From assembly GCF_007474545.1 (NCBI RefSeq), contig NZ_VKOG01000008.1, positions 29,216-93,215 on the forward strand: a stretch of DNA of 64,000 bases, written 5' to 3'. Both the position numbers and the translations under genes were made by a program. This document shows positions 18,626 to 26,180 of the stretch, in pieces (positions within the stretch are counted from its first letter, which is position 1; each line of letters opens with the position of its first letter). Source of the DNA: Chryseobacterium binzhouense. Lineage in GTDB: Bacteria; Bacteroidota; Bacteroidia; Flavobacteriales; Weeksellaceae. The notes under the pieces were generated by a model that worked only from the letters and a program-made list of their open reading frames with translations, was not told where the DNA came from and searched no databases.

Positions 18626-20041
18626 ATGAAAAATTTATCTATAATAATAAAAGGAACTGCTTTCTCGGTTTTTACAGTAGCTGTTTTGTCTTCCTGTATG
18701 GTAAGAAAAGAATACGAAAGACCTCAGTCTGCAGTTGACGAAAAACTTTTCCGCACAGATATGCTTCCGCAGGACAGTATGAGTATCGCCACTGTTTCAT
18801 GGAAAGAAATTTTTACAGATCCTATTCTTCAGAAACATATTGACACCGCTTTAGAGAATAATCTTGATGTAAGAATTGCAGTACAGAATATCGTATCAGC
18901 AGAAGCATACCTGAAACAGGCTAAAGCAGCTTATGAACCAACCTTATCCGTAGGTCCCAATTATACTTTTCAGACCCAGTCAATCAATACGCAGTTTGGG
19001 CAGATTATTGGTGAGCGTAGATACATCAATCAGTTTGATATTACAGCAACAATTGGTTGGGAAGCAGATATATGGGGAAGGTTAAAATCTCAGCAAAAAG
19101 CACAGCTTGCTACTTATTTGGGAACTTTGGCGGCTCATAAAGCGGTAAAAAGTGATTTGGTAGCATCAGTGGCATCGGCATATTTTCAGCTTTTGACTTT
19201 TGATGATCAGAAAAGAATTATTCAGGAAACTATAACAATAAGAGAAAATAATTTAGAAACTACTAAGGCTTTAAAAGAAGCGGGTGTTCTTACGGAAGTT
19301 GCAGTACAGCAAAGTCAGGCACTGGTTTACAATGCAAAATCTTTGCTTATTGATATAGATACACAGATTGCACTGTTGGAAAATACAGTGAGTCTTTTGA
19401 TGGGAATACCTTCTCAGACCATTGAAAGATCTTCATTAGCAGCACAGAAAATTCCCAATAGTTTGGAGATCGGTTTTCCTGCTAATTTATTATCAAACCG
19501 TCCGGATGTGATGCAGGCAGAATTCAATCTCATTAATGCGTTTGAGTTGACCAATGCAGCAAGAGCACAGTTTTATCCTGCCTTAAGACTTACCGGAAGC
19601 GGAGGAGTGCAGTCAGTTGATATTGATCATCTCTTCAGTGTAAACTCTCTTTTCGCAAATGTGGTAGGAGGATTGGCACAGCCCATTCTGAACAGAAGGC
19701 AGATAAAAACCAATTATGAAGTAAGTCAGGCAAACAAAGAAACGGCTTATCTCAATTTCAGAAAAGCAATTTTAAATGCCGGAAAAGAGGTTTCTGATGC
19801 CATTAAAGTTTTTTCTGTACAGGATTCTTTCATTGATTTAAAGAAAAAAGAACTGGATTCCTACAGAAAATCCGTTGATTTTTCTCAGGAACTTGTCAAT
19901 TACGGAATGGCAAATTATCTTGAGGTATTGAATGCAAGTGTAAATTCTTTGAATGCTGAACTTAATATTTCGAATGCAGAGTACAGTAAAATGAAAGCTG
20001 CGGTAGATTTGTATCAGGCTTTAGGAGGCGGATGGAAATAA
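18626..20041 (+). CDS. RND outer-membrane channel lipoprotein, NodT/OprM family
   Basis: This 471-aa TolC-like channel has lipobox LSSC (Cys24). Two outer-membrane-efflux repeats follow, with typical segments WKEIFTDPILQKHIDTALENNLDVRIA, GWEADIWGRLKSQQKA, LLSNRPDVMQAEFNLINAF and YLEVLNASVNSLNAELNIS. It forms the trimeric exit duct for the pump and is the last gene of the operon, 21 nt after the pump gene. A strong terminator follows 38 nt after its stop. Confidence 0.95.
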   Translation: MKNLSIIIKGTAFSVFTVAVLSSCMVRKEYERPQSAVDEKLFRTDMLPQDSMSIATVSWKEIFTDPILQKHIDTALENNLDVRIAVQNIVSAEAYLKQAKAAYEPTLSVGPNYTFQTQSINTQFGQIIGERRYINQFDITATIGWEADIWGRLKSQQKAQLATYLGTLAAHKAVKSDLVASVASAYFQLLTFDDQKRIIQETITIRENNLETTKALKEAGVLTEVAVQQSQALVYNAKSLLIDIDTQIALLENTVSLLMGIPSQTIERSSLAAQKIPNSLEIGFPANLLSNRPDVMQAEFNLINAFELTNAARAQFYPALRLTGSGGVQSVDIDHLFSVNSLFANVVGGLAQPILNRRQIKTNYEVSQANKETAYLNFRKAILNAGKEVSDAIKVFSVQDSFIDLKKKELDSYRKSVDFSQELVNYGMANYLEVLNASVNSLNAELNISNAEYSKMKAAVDLYQALGGGWK

Positions 20042-20078
20042 AAAATAGTTAGTTATTGATATATTCAATCTTGTTAAG

Positions 20079-20110
20079 ACGTGTATCGTGTATTCGATGC
20101 ACGTTTTTTA
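20079..20110 (+). terminator. Rho-independent terminator of the RND operon
   Basis: ACGTGTATCG (20079-20088) pairs with CGATGCACGT (20095-20104) around TGTATT, with one T-G mismatch inside the stem, and is followed by six T. Confidence 0.88.
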
Positions 20111-20166
20111 TAATCAGTAAAGCTGCATTTTAACAATTACTAATGTTTTGAGTGTTTAAAATAATT

Positions 20167-20192
20167 AAAACCTTCCAGATGTGGAAGGTTTT
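20167..20192. terminator. Symmetric terminator between pump operon and tRNA-Ala
   Basis: AAAACCTTCC (20167-20176) and GGAAGGTTTT (20183-20192) form a perfect 10-bp stem with a 6-nt loop. Its A/T flanks let it work on both strands. On the minus strand it lies 15 nt past the 3' end of the tRNA, so it most likely ends that transcript. Confidence 0.8.
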
Positions 20193-20206
20193 AGAGTTAT
20201 ATTTAG

Positions 20207-20280
20207 TGGAGAATACGGGGGTCGAACCCGTCACCTTTAGACTGCCAGTCTAACGCTCTAGCCAGATGAGCTAATTCCCC
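20207..20280 (-). tRNA. tRNA-Ala (anticodon GGC)
   Basis: Read on the minus strand, the 74 nt fold into a full cloverleaf. The acceptor GGGGAAT pairs with ATTCTCC and contains the alanine identity pair G3-U70. The D-arm is AGCTC...GAGC. The anticodon stem TTAGA/TCTAA holds the loop CTGGCAG (anticodon GGC), and the T-arm is ACGGG-TTCGACC-CCCGT. The discriminator is A and no CCA is encoded. It is a single tRNA, not in an rRNA operon. The rest of the 547-bp gap around it (20042-20588) holds only two terminators and AT-rich sequence. Confidence 0.95.
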
Positions 20281-20588
20281 GACTGTTTTTTCAACTTTGC
20301 AAATGTAAGTATTTATCACAGATTTGCAAATTTTTTTTAAATTTTCTGTTAATAACTCTTAAGTATTACAATATGTAAAGAATAGTGATTTACATTAAAA
20401 GAATCTTCCGCCATATTTTTTTAAAATCTGACAGTAAAATGAAAAACTATAAAATTAAATTGATATATTTGTCAAATTCAAAAATGCGCACAGATAGACA
20501 GAATTTTGAAAATGATATTTAAAATTTTAGAGGTGTTTTTGAAAATAAATTGAATAAATTAAACATATTTCATAAACTATTGCAAACT

Positions 20589-20963
20589 ATGAAGAAACTT
20601 TTTCTCCTTTTTTTGACTACTTTTTTACTGATTGGCTGTAGTACAAACGACGAAACAATTTATGATTATATCGGAACCTGGTCAGGAACATACGAGGGAA
20701 CCCAGAAAGGACTTTGGAACTTCGTAGTAGCCAGCGATGGAAAAGTAACAGGAACCATGTATTCTGAAAGTACAAATGAGAATTACAATATTTCCGGTTT
20801 CTTAAATAATTCGGGACAGCTGACAGCAGAATTGGTTTTACCAGCTGACGGACAGTTTTCAGGAACATTAACTCTGGACAAAACTGCCACAGGAACTTGG
20901 GTAAATGAATCTCCAACTCCCGCAAGATCCGGAACCTGGAAAGGAACAAAAGATAAAAAATAG
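20589..20963 (+). CDS. Small lipoprotein, 124 aa, unknown function
   Basis: I start at MKKLFLLFLTTFLLIGCS (20589), since this gives a clean lipoprotein signal with lipobox LIGC (Cys17). A TTG-initiated longer form from 20550 would bury it. The mature part is a beta-rich domain: YIGTWSGTYEGTQKGLWNFVV..GKVTGTMYSESTNENYNISGFL..GQLTAELVL, ending in SGTWKGTK. The repeated GxWxG pattern and the length suggest a lipocalin-like or avidin-like small barrel. No family can be named with confidence. It stands alone and is followed by a terminator. Confidence 0.8.
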   Translation: MKKLFLLFLTTFLLIGCSTNDETIYDYIGTWSGTYEGTQKGLWNFVVASDGKVTGTMYSESTNENYNISGFLNNSGQLTAELVLPADGQFSGTLTLDKTATGTWVNESPTPARSGTWKGTKDKK

Positions 20964-20982
20964 AAAACTGATTATATATCTG

Positions 20983-21016
20983 ATCGCCTGACAATTTATT
21001 GCAGGCGATTTTTTTT
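20983..21016 (+). terminator. Rho-independent terminator
   Basis: ATCGCCTG (20983-20990) pairs with CAGGCGAT (21002-21009), followed by eight T. It ends the small lipoprotein gene; the T run overlaps the stop codon of the convergent gene. Confidence 0.88.
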
Positions 21017-21662
21017 ACACAAAACCCATTTTTGTGATTTTACCGTGTTTTCTGAAACACACAAAATGCAGAACCTCTTCATCATTAAAATGATTTTCAA
21101 AATTAACTTCGTACTGATTTTCTTGTAATTTAATATTTTCCTTAAAAGATTCTGAAGTATAATTATTGTAATCTATTTTTATGGTTACAATATCCATCTC
21201 ATCCGCATCTGTTTCTTTGCTAAAGCTGAGGTTTTTATCCCATAAACCAAGATAAATTTGTGTATTTTGAGGTGCTGCAGGGATATTTCCAAACTGAAAT
21301 TGCTGTAATAAACTTTTTCCTGAATTGGTTTTTAAACCTGCCTTCACCGTTCGGTTTCCTTTCTCTGAAGCTATATCGCTGTCTTTGATGCCGGTCATCG
21401 TTTTTGCAAACCTCTGATAGAGGAGAGCATCCTGTGCTTCTGCAATATATTCAGCAAGACAGATGCGTATCGCTTTTCCTACTTTGGAGCAATGTCCGAA
21501 TTCAGAACTGTTTTGCCTTACTTTTTCGTAGCTGGGACTTTTTTTGTAAGCCGTCTTGTTGAAGCCGCTTTTTCTGCGGACAATATTCTTGCCGTTAAGA
21601 TTATAGAAAACAAGATCTCCTATTGTTCCGTTAAGTTTAATGAAGCTTTCGTATGTAGCCAT
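21015..21662 (-). CDS. Conserved-looking protein of unknown function, 215 aa
   Basis: I do not recognise a named family. The protein has no signal peptide or TM. The N-terminus (FIKLNGTIGDLVFYNLNGKNIVRRKSGF) is followed by a basic, Lys/Arg-rich helical region with NSSEFGHCSKVGKAIRICLAEYI and RFAKTMTGIKDSD. A beta-rich C-terminal half follows, with LYLGLWDKNLSF-like strands. I recall proteins with this N-terminal GTIGDLVFY/VRRK pattern as recurrent hypotheticals in Bacteroidota. The basic N-terminal half is compatible with nucleic-acid binding, but that is only a guess. It is divergent from the NlpC/P60 gene across a region with a phased repeat array. Confidence 0.7.
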   Translation of the reverse strand: MATYESFIKLNGTIGDLVFYNLNGKNIVRRKSGFNKTAYKKSPSYEKVRQNSSEFGHCSKVGKAIRICLAEYIAEAQDALLYQRFAKTMTGIKDSDIASEKGNRTVKAGLKTNSGKSLLQQFQFGNIPAAPQNTQIYLGLWDKNLSFSKETDADEMDIVTIKIDYNNYTSESFKENIKLQENQYEVNFENHFNDEEVLHFVCFRKHGKITKMGFV

Positions 21663-21717
21663 GATGAATATAATTCTGCGAATTTAAGAATAATTTAGTT
21701 TATAATAAATATTATAA

Positions 21718-21774
21718 TATAGTTTATATATAGTTGTAGTATAGTTATTGTATAGTTTAAAATTTTAAACTATA
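21718..21774. promoter_or_regulatory. Phased 11-bp repeat array plus perfect palindrome (candidate operator)
   Basis: TATAGTT occurs at 21718, 21729, 21740 and 21751, exactly 11 bp apart, so all four copies face the same side of the helix. The last copy opens a perfect 24-bp palindrome (21751-21774) whose half-site is TATAGTTTAAAA. The downstream half overlaps a TATATTTG -7 box (21771-21778), and a TTG lies 20 nt upstream at 21748-21750. The palindrome therefore fills the spacer of the NlpC/P60 promoter. The array also lies upstream of the divergent gene. The binding protein is unknown. Confidence 0.7.
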
Positions 21775-21813
21775 TTTGCTTTCATTAAATAGGTAACTGA
21801 TTTTCAAATCACT

Positions 21814-22380
21814 ATGCGACAGTTTATTTCTAAAAAAGATTTATTTAAATTTTTATCATTGGTGTTGATTTTTTCGGTTTTTTTAATTTCTTGTGGAAGT
21901 TCTAAAAGCGCGACATCTTCGAAAAGCTCCAAAACAAGTTCTGTAAAAAAAGAAAATACAAGAATGTTGCTTTCAGAATTTGAAGGGAAAATTTCTGGAT
22001 ATGTAAAAGAGCTTTTGAAAGATGCCGAGAAATATCTGGGAGCGCCCTATAAATTTGGTGGAAATACATCTGAAGGATTTGATTGCTCGGGTTTTGCCGT
22101 AAAAGTTTTTCAGGAAAATAATTTTCAGCTTCCCAGAAGATCTGCAGATCAGGCTTTGGCAGGGAAATCTATCAAAATAGAAACGGTGAAACCTGGTGAT
22201 TTGCTTTTCTTTGCTACATCAGGCGGAACCCGTGTTTCGCATGTAGGAATCGTTCATACCATTGAAAAAGATGGAGAGATAAAATTTATACATGCTTCCA
22301 CTTCAAAAGGGGTCATTATTTCTTCTCTCAGCGAAAATTATTGGAACAAAGCATATTTGCATGCACAGAGAGTTTTATAG
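21814..22380 (+). CDS. NlpC/P60 family peptidoglycan hydrolase lipoprotein
   Basis: This 188-aa protein has a lipoprotein signal with lipobox LISC (Cys27) and a Ser/Lys-rich linker. The C-terminal NlpC/P60 (C40) domain starts about residue 60 (YLGAPYKFGGNTSEGFDCSGFAVKVF), with the catalytic Cys near 91. The His is in SHVGIVH (near 142) and the third polar residue in IHASTSKG. Such enzymes cut gamma-D-Glu-diaminopimelate peptides in the cell wall. The length fits a minimal one-domain endopeptidase like Spr/MepS. The promoter is overlapped by an unusual palindrome, so tight regulation is likely. Confidence 0.92.
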   Translation: MRQFISKKDLFKFLSLVLIFSVFLISCGSSKSATSSKSSKTSSVKKENTRMLLSEFEGKISGYVKELLKDAEKYLGAPYKFGGNTSEGFDCSGFAVKVFQENNFQLPRRSADQALAGKSIKIETVKPGDLLFFATSGGTRVSHVGIVHTIEKDGEIKFIHASTSKGVIISSLSENYWNKAYLHAQRVL

Positions 22381-22501
22381 ACTCTTTTTTTATTTCAAGA
22401 CATCTTTCTTATTTCCATTTTATATTGTGAGCAAACTCTCTCTTTAAGCTAAACTTTTGTATCTTTGAGGGCATTTATTTTAACAAAATTTAAACATCAT
22501 T

Positions 22502-23314
22502 ATGTCATTACAGCAAACTATTGAAAATATTTGGGATAACAGAGAACTATTGCAGAACGAAGACAGCCAGAAAGCGATCAGAGAAGTAATTTCTTTGGTA
22601 GATAAAGGTGATCTTCGTACAGCAGAGCCTACAGAAAACGGATGGCAGGTAAACGAATGGGTAAAAAAAGCTGTTGTGATGTATTTTCCGATACAGAAAA
22701 TGGAAACTATTGAAGTGGGACCGTTTGAATTTCATGATAAAATGCCTTTGAAGAGAGGATATGCCGAAAAAGGAGTAAGAGTAGTTCCGCATGCAGTTGC
22801 GAGAGAGGGAGCTTATATTGCGCCGGGTGTGATTATGATGCCGTCTTATGTAAATATTGGTGCTTATGTAGATTCTGGAACTATGGTTGATACTTGGGCA
22901 ACGGTAGGAAGCTGTGCACAAATCGGTAAAAATGTTCATTTAAGTGGCGGTGTTGGTATTGGTGGTGTTCTGGAGCCGCTTCAGGCTGCACCCGTTATCA
23001 TTGAAGATGATTGCTTTGTAGGTTCAAGATGTATCGTTGTAGAAGGAGTTCATGTGGAAAAAGAGGCTGTTTTGGGAGCTAATGTTGTTTTAACGGCATC
23101 TACGAAAATTATTGATGTTACAGGCGAAACTCCGGTTGAAATCAAAGGAAGGGTTCCTGCCCGTTCGGTAGTAATCCCGGGAAGTTATACCAAAAAATTT
23201 CCTGCAGGAGAATATCAGGTTCCGTGTGCATTGATTATAGGAAAAAGAAAAGAGTCAACCGATAAAAAAACTTCTCTGAATGATGCGTTGAGAGAAAATA
23301 ATGTAGCGGTTTAA
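22502..23314 (+). CDS. dapD: Tetrahydrodipicolinate N-succinyltransferase
   Basis: This 270-aa protein carries out a step of the succinylase route to diaminopimelate and lysine. An alpha-helical N-terminal domain (1-~95) is followed by left-handed beta-helix hexapeptide repeats. Visible parts include YIAPGVIMMPSYVNIGAYVDSGTMVDTWATVGSCAQIGKNVHLSGGVGIGGVLEPL, a DapD signature, and ending PCALIIGKRK. The length equals E. coli DapD (274). A TATCTTTG -7-like box lies at 22460-22467. It is followed within about 10 nt by a glycosyltransferase gene. Confidence 0.97.
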   Translation: MSLQQTIENIWDNRELLQNEDSQKAIREVISLVDKGDLRTAEPTENGWQVNEWVKKAVVMYFPIQKMETIEVGPFEFHDKMPLKRGYAEKGVRVVPHAVAREGAYIAPGVIMMPSYVNIGAYVDSGTMVDTWATVGSCAQIGKNVHLSGGVGIGGVLEPLQAAPVIIEDDCFVGSRCIVVEGVHVEKEAVLGANVVLTASTKIIDVTGETPVEIKGRVPARSVVIPGSYTKKFPAGEYQVPCALIIGKRKESTDKKTSLNDALRENNVAV

Positions 23315-23324
23315 ATTTTTGCAT

Positions 23325-23999
23325 ATGGCAATTCCGAAACAGATATTTCAGACATTTAAAACAGATAAGCTTCCCTGGCTTACAAAATTTCATATTAAAA
23401 GAATGCTCAGAAAAAACCCTGAGTATACTTATCATTTTTATGATGATAACAGAATTCAGGCATTCTTTAAAGATGAGTTTCCGCCTGAATATCTGAAATC
23501 TTACAACAGACTCACGATTGGAGCTGCCAAAGCGGATTTTTTCAGATATGCCATTCTTTACAAAAAAGGAGGAGTTTATTTAGATATAGACAGCGGAATC
23601 AATATTCCTCTGCGAAATCTAATTCGGGAGGATGATGTGGCTTTGGTCACCGATGAAATTCCTCCTACATATTATGTACAATGGGGTCTGGTGTATGAAG
23701 CCGGACACCCGTTTTTACAGAAAACTTTAGAAAATATTCTTGATAACATCAGGAATAATCCTTATCCTCATAATGTCCATAAAACTACAGGACCAACAGT
23801 TTATACAGAATCTATCAAACAGTGTCTTTCTGAAAATCCGGATATTCCGCATCGTTTTTTAGCACCGCACTATGAAAATAAAATGGTGTTTAAATACAAA
23901 CTCGGGAAGTTTTTTTTGTACAGTAAAAAATCTGAACACTGGAAAAGAAAGCAGCTTACACAAAACATTATAAAACCAGAGGATGAAGATAGCATTTGA
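23325..23999 (+). CDS. GT32-type glycosyltransferase (DXD sugar-binding)
   Basis: I use the ATG at 23325 (MAIPKQIFQTFKTDKLPW), preferring it to a TTG two codons upstream; the protein is 224 aa. The IPKQIFQTF start and the region AAKADFFRYAILYKKGGVYLDIDSG, with DxD at about residues 85-87, define the Gly_transf_sug (OCH1/capsular) family. The enzyme is cytoplasmic and adds a hexose to a surface glycan; the exact donor is unknown. Its end overlaps the next glycosyltransferase by 17 nt, so the two are made together. Confidence 0.88.
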   Translation: MAIPKQIFQTFKTDKLPWLTKFHIKRMLRKNPEYTYHFYDDNRIQAFFKDEFPPEYLKSYNRLTIGAAKADFFRYAILYKKGGVYLDIDSGINIPLRNLIREDDVALVTDEIPPTYYVQWGLVYEAGHPFLQKTLENILDNIRNNPYPHNVHKTTGPTVYTESIKQCLSENPDIPHRFLAPHYENKMVFKYKLGKFFLYSKKSEHWKRKQLTQNIIKPEDEDSI

Positions 24000-25077
24000 T
24001 GCCAAAAGATTTTTTCACAACACCTCCGGTTTAGGGAATTATTCCCGCGATCTTGTTAGAATTTTAGCACAGTATTTCCTTGAAAATGAATACATTTTGC
24101 TTAATAAAAACAAGTCGGAAAGAGGATCTGACATTTTAGAAAACTCCAATGTTCATTTTGTGGAAACTTCAAAGGGAACAATGTCCCGACAGTTTAAAAT
24201 GGGGAAGGATGCCCAAAAACAGAACGCCGATATTTTCCATGGATTATCCGGCGAATTGCCTTTAAAATGGGATAAAAAAACCATCAAAAAAATTGTCACC
24301 ATTCACGACCTTATTTTTGAGAGATATCCGCAATATTATTCCTTTTTCGACCGTAAAATTCACTTCTGGAAATTCAGGAAAGCCGCAAATTCTGCCGACA
24401 AAATCATTGCCATTTCAGAACAGACTAAGCGAGATATTATTCAGTTCTTAAAAGTTCCTGAATCGAAGATTGAAGTCATTTATCAGGGATGCCACAAAGC
24501 TTTTAAAGAACAGCAGTCCGAAGAATTCATTCAGAAAACCAGAGAAAAATACAGTCTTCCGGAAAGATTCATTCTCAATGTCGGAACTATAGAAGAACGT
24601 AAAAATCTTCTCAATGTGGTAAAAGCATTAAAAGACACAAATATTCCATTGGTGGTTGTCGGCAAAAAAACAAAATACTTCAGGAAAGTAGAACAGTTTG
24701 TTCAGCAGCATAAAATCAGAGTGCAGTTTCTCGAAGGAGTTTCCATGGATGAACTCGCTACAATCTACAAACTTGCCGATATTTTCGTTTATCCAAGCTT
24801 TTTCGAAGGTTTCGGAATTCCTGTCATAGAAGCACTATTTTCGAAAACAGTAGTTATTACAAGCAATACAAGCTGTCTTCCCGAAGCGGGCGGACCCGAT
24901 TCCGTTTATGTATATCCGGAAAATCATCTTGATATTCAGTCTAAAATTAAATTTTTATGGGACAATGAATCCGAACGTAAACGCCGTGCTGATAAAGGTT
25001 TTGAGTTTGTTCAGAAGTTTAATGACGAACCGATTGCAAATAACCTGATGAATCTTTACCAAAAAATTATTTCTTAA
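23983..25077 (+). CDS. GT4-family glycosyltransferase
   Basis: This 364-aa GT-B enzyme has an N-terminal acceptor domain (KIAFDAKRFFHNTSGLGNYSRDLVRIL, where GLGNYSR is the glycine-rich donor loop) and a C-terminal donor domain from about residue 195 (ERFILNVGTIEERKNLLNVVKAL). The E-x7-E motif lies in FFEGFGIPVIEAL. Such retaining transferases act on lipid-linked or LPS-core sugars. The gene overlaps the GT32 gene and is followed by the his operon, whose promoter starts 5 nt after its stop codon. Confidence 0.93.
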   Translation: MKIAFDAKRFFHNTSGLGNYSRDLVRILAQYFLENEYILLNKNKSERGSDILENSNVHFVETSKGTMSRQFKMGKDAQKQNADIFHGLSGELPLKWDKKTIKKIVTIHDLIFERYPQYYSFFDRKIHFWKFRKAANSADKIIAISEQTKRDIIQFLKVPESKIEVIYQGCHKAFKEQQSEEFIQKTREKYSLPERFILNVGTIEERKNLLNVVKALKDTNIPLVVVGKKTKYFRKVEQFVQQHKIRVQFLEGVSMDELATIYKLADIFVYPSFFEGFGIPVIEALFSKTVVITSNTSCLPEAGGPDSVYVYPENHLDIQSKIKFLWDNESERKRRADKGFEFVQKFNDEPIANNLMNLYQKIIS

Positions 25078-25081
25078 ATTT

Positions 25082-25112
25082 TTTGGCAGTTTAAAAATAA
25101 GTTCTACATTTG
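25082..25112 (+). promoter_or_regulatory. Promoter of the histidine operon
   Basis: TTTG (25082-25085) and TACATTTG (25105-25112), 19 nt apart, match the Bacteroidota -33/-7 consensus exactly. The expected start site near 25118 is about 12 nt before the leader peptide ATG. Confidence 0.8.
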
Positions 25113-25129
25113 TACCACAATTTTCAACA

Positions 25130-25177
25130 ATGAAACCGAGTTTTTTAACAGTACATCATTATCATCATCTCTGCTAA
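25130..25177 (+). CDS. hisL: Histidine operon leader peptide
   Basis: This 15-codon ORF reads MKPSFLTVHHYHHLC, with four His codons among five near its end. It lies between a perfect promoter and a terminator hairpin ahead of hisG. Ribosome stalling at the CAT codons when His-tRNA is scarce would leave the segment right after the stop (AGACGG, 25177-25182) free. That segment can pair with CCGTCT in the terminator arm, so this is the sensor of an attenuator. A chance ORF with HHYHH in this position is very unlikely. Confidence 0.9.
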   Translation: MKPSFLTVHHYHHLC

Positions 25178-25222
25178 GACGGAATTGATTGATATGAACA
25201 TATGTTAAAAATCAAAATAATT

Positions 25223-25252
25223 AAAACCGTCTGAGTAAACAGGCGGTTTTTT
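25223..25252 (+). terminator. his operon attenuator (terminator hairpin)
   Basis: AAAACCGTCTG (25223-25233) pairs with CAGGCGGTTTT (25240-25250) and is followed by T. The antiterminator strand AGACGG at 25177-25182 is complementary to the left arm (CCGTCT, 25227-25232). This gives the two exclusive structures needed for ribosome-mediated attenuation. It lies 70 nt before hisG. The whole 244-bp gap 25078-25321 is thus a regulatory leader. Confidence 0.88.
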
Positions 25253-25321
25253 GTTTCTAAATTCATCCCGGGCAATTTATTTCCAAACCATCTTTTTACT
25301 CAGACACAACAAAAAAGTGAA

Positions 25322-26179
25322 ATGAGTAAATTAAAAATAGCCATACAGAAAAGCGGTCGCCTTTACGAGGAATCTCTTCAGCTCTTAAAAGACTGCGGTA
25401 TTTTCGTTAACAACGGAAAAGACCAGTTAAAAGTTTCCGTAGAAAATTTCCCGATGGAAATCATGTATCTCAGAAATTCGGATATTCCTCAGTATCTGGA
25501 AGATGGAGTGGTGGATGTTGCCATTGTGGGAGAAAATCTTTTGGTAGAAAAACAGAAAGAAATTGAAATCGTTCAGCCTTTGGGATTTTCAAAATGCAGA
25601 GTTTCTCTGGCTGTTCCGAAAGAAATTGAAACCGATGAGATCACCTATTTTCAGGGAAAAAAAATAGCCACTTCTTATCCGAATACCCTGAAAAATTTTT
25701 TGGATAACAACAATATTTCCGCAGATATTCACATCATTTCAGGTTCTGTGGAGATCGCCCCGAACATTGGACTTGCAGACGGAATCTGCGATATTGTAAG
25801 TTCAGGAAGTACCCTTTTCAAAAACGGATTAAGAGAAACCGTTACCATTCTTACTTCTGAAGCCGTTCTGGCAAAAACATTCATACTGGATGAAGAAAAA
25901 ACCGGAATTCTTGAAAAATTCCTCTTCAGAATTAAAGCTGTTCTTAAAGCAAAAAATTCAAAATATATTCTCATGAACGTTCCGAACGACAAGATCGGAG
26001 AAGTTTCAAAAGCGCTTCCTGTGCTGAAAAGTCCGACCGTGATTCCTTTGGCGGAAGAAGGATGGAGCAGTATTCATTCTGTGATAGACGAAGCGCGTTT
26101 CTGGGAAGTGATTGATGAACTGAAAGACAAAGGAGCGCAGGATATTTTAATAATTCCAATCGATAAAATGGTGATTTAA
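25322..26179 (+). CDS. hisG: ATP phosphoribosyltransferase, long form
   Basis: This 285-aa enzyme makes the first committed step of histidine synthesis, joining ATP and PRPP. It begins LKIAIQKSGRLYEESLQLLKDCG. It has the PRPP/substrate loop DIVSSGSTLFKNGL and a C-terminal ACT-like regulatory domain (about 215-285, ending DILIIPIDKMVI). The long form is feedback-inhibited by histidine and needs no HisZ, and none is present in the window. It is the first structural gene after the attenuator. Confidence 0.97.
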   Translation: MSKLKIAIQKSGRLYEESLQLLKDCGIFVNNGKDQLKVSVENFPMEIMYLRNSDIPQYLEDGVVDVAIVGENLLVEKQKEIEIVQPLGFSKCRVSLAVPKEIETDEITYFQGKKIATSYPNTLKNFLDNNNISADIHIISGSVEIAPNIGLADGICDIVSSGSTLFKNGLRETVTILTSEAVLAKTFILDEEKTGILEKFLFRIKAVLKAKNSKYILMNVPNDKIGEVSKALPVLKSPTVIPLAEEGWSSIHSVIDEARFWEVIDELKDKGAQDILIIPIDKMVI

Positions 26180-26180
26180 T

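Noticed and set aside
20550-20588. TTG-initiated extension of the small lipoprotein
   Set aside because: It would put 13 residues ahead of a perfect lipoprotein signal; the ATG at 20589 is better.
21718-21774. CRISPR array or origin iterons
   Set aside because: The 11-bp period has no spacers, no cas genes, and no replication gene or DnaA-box cluster is adjacent; an operator fits better.
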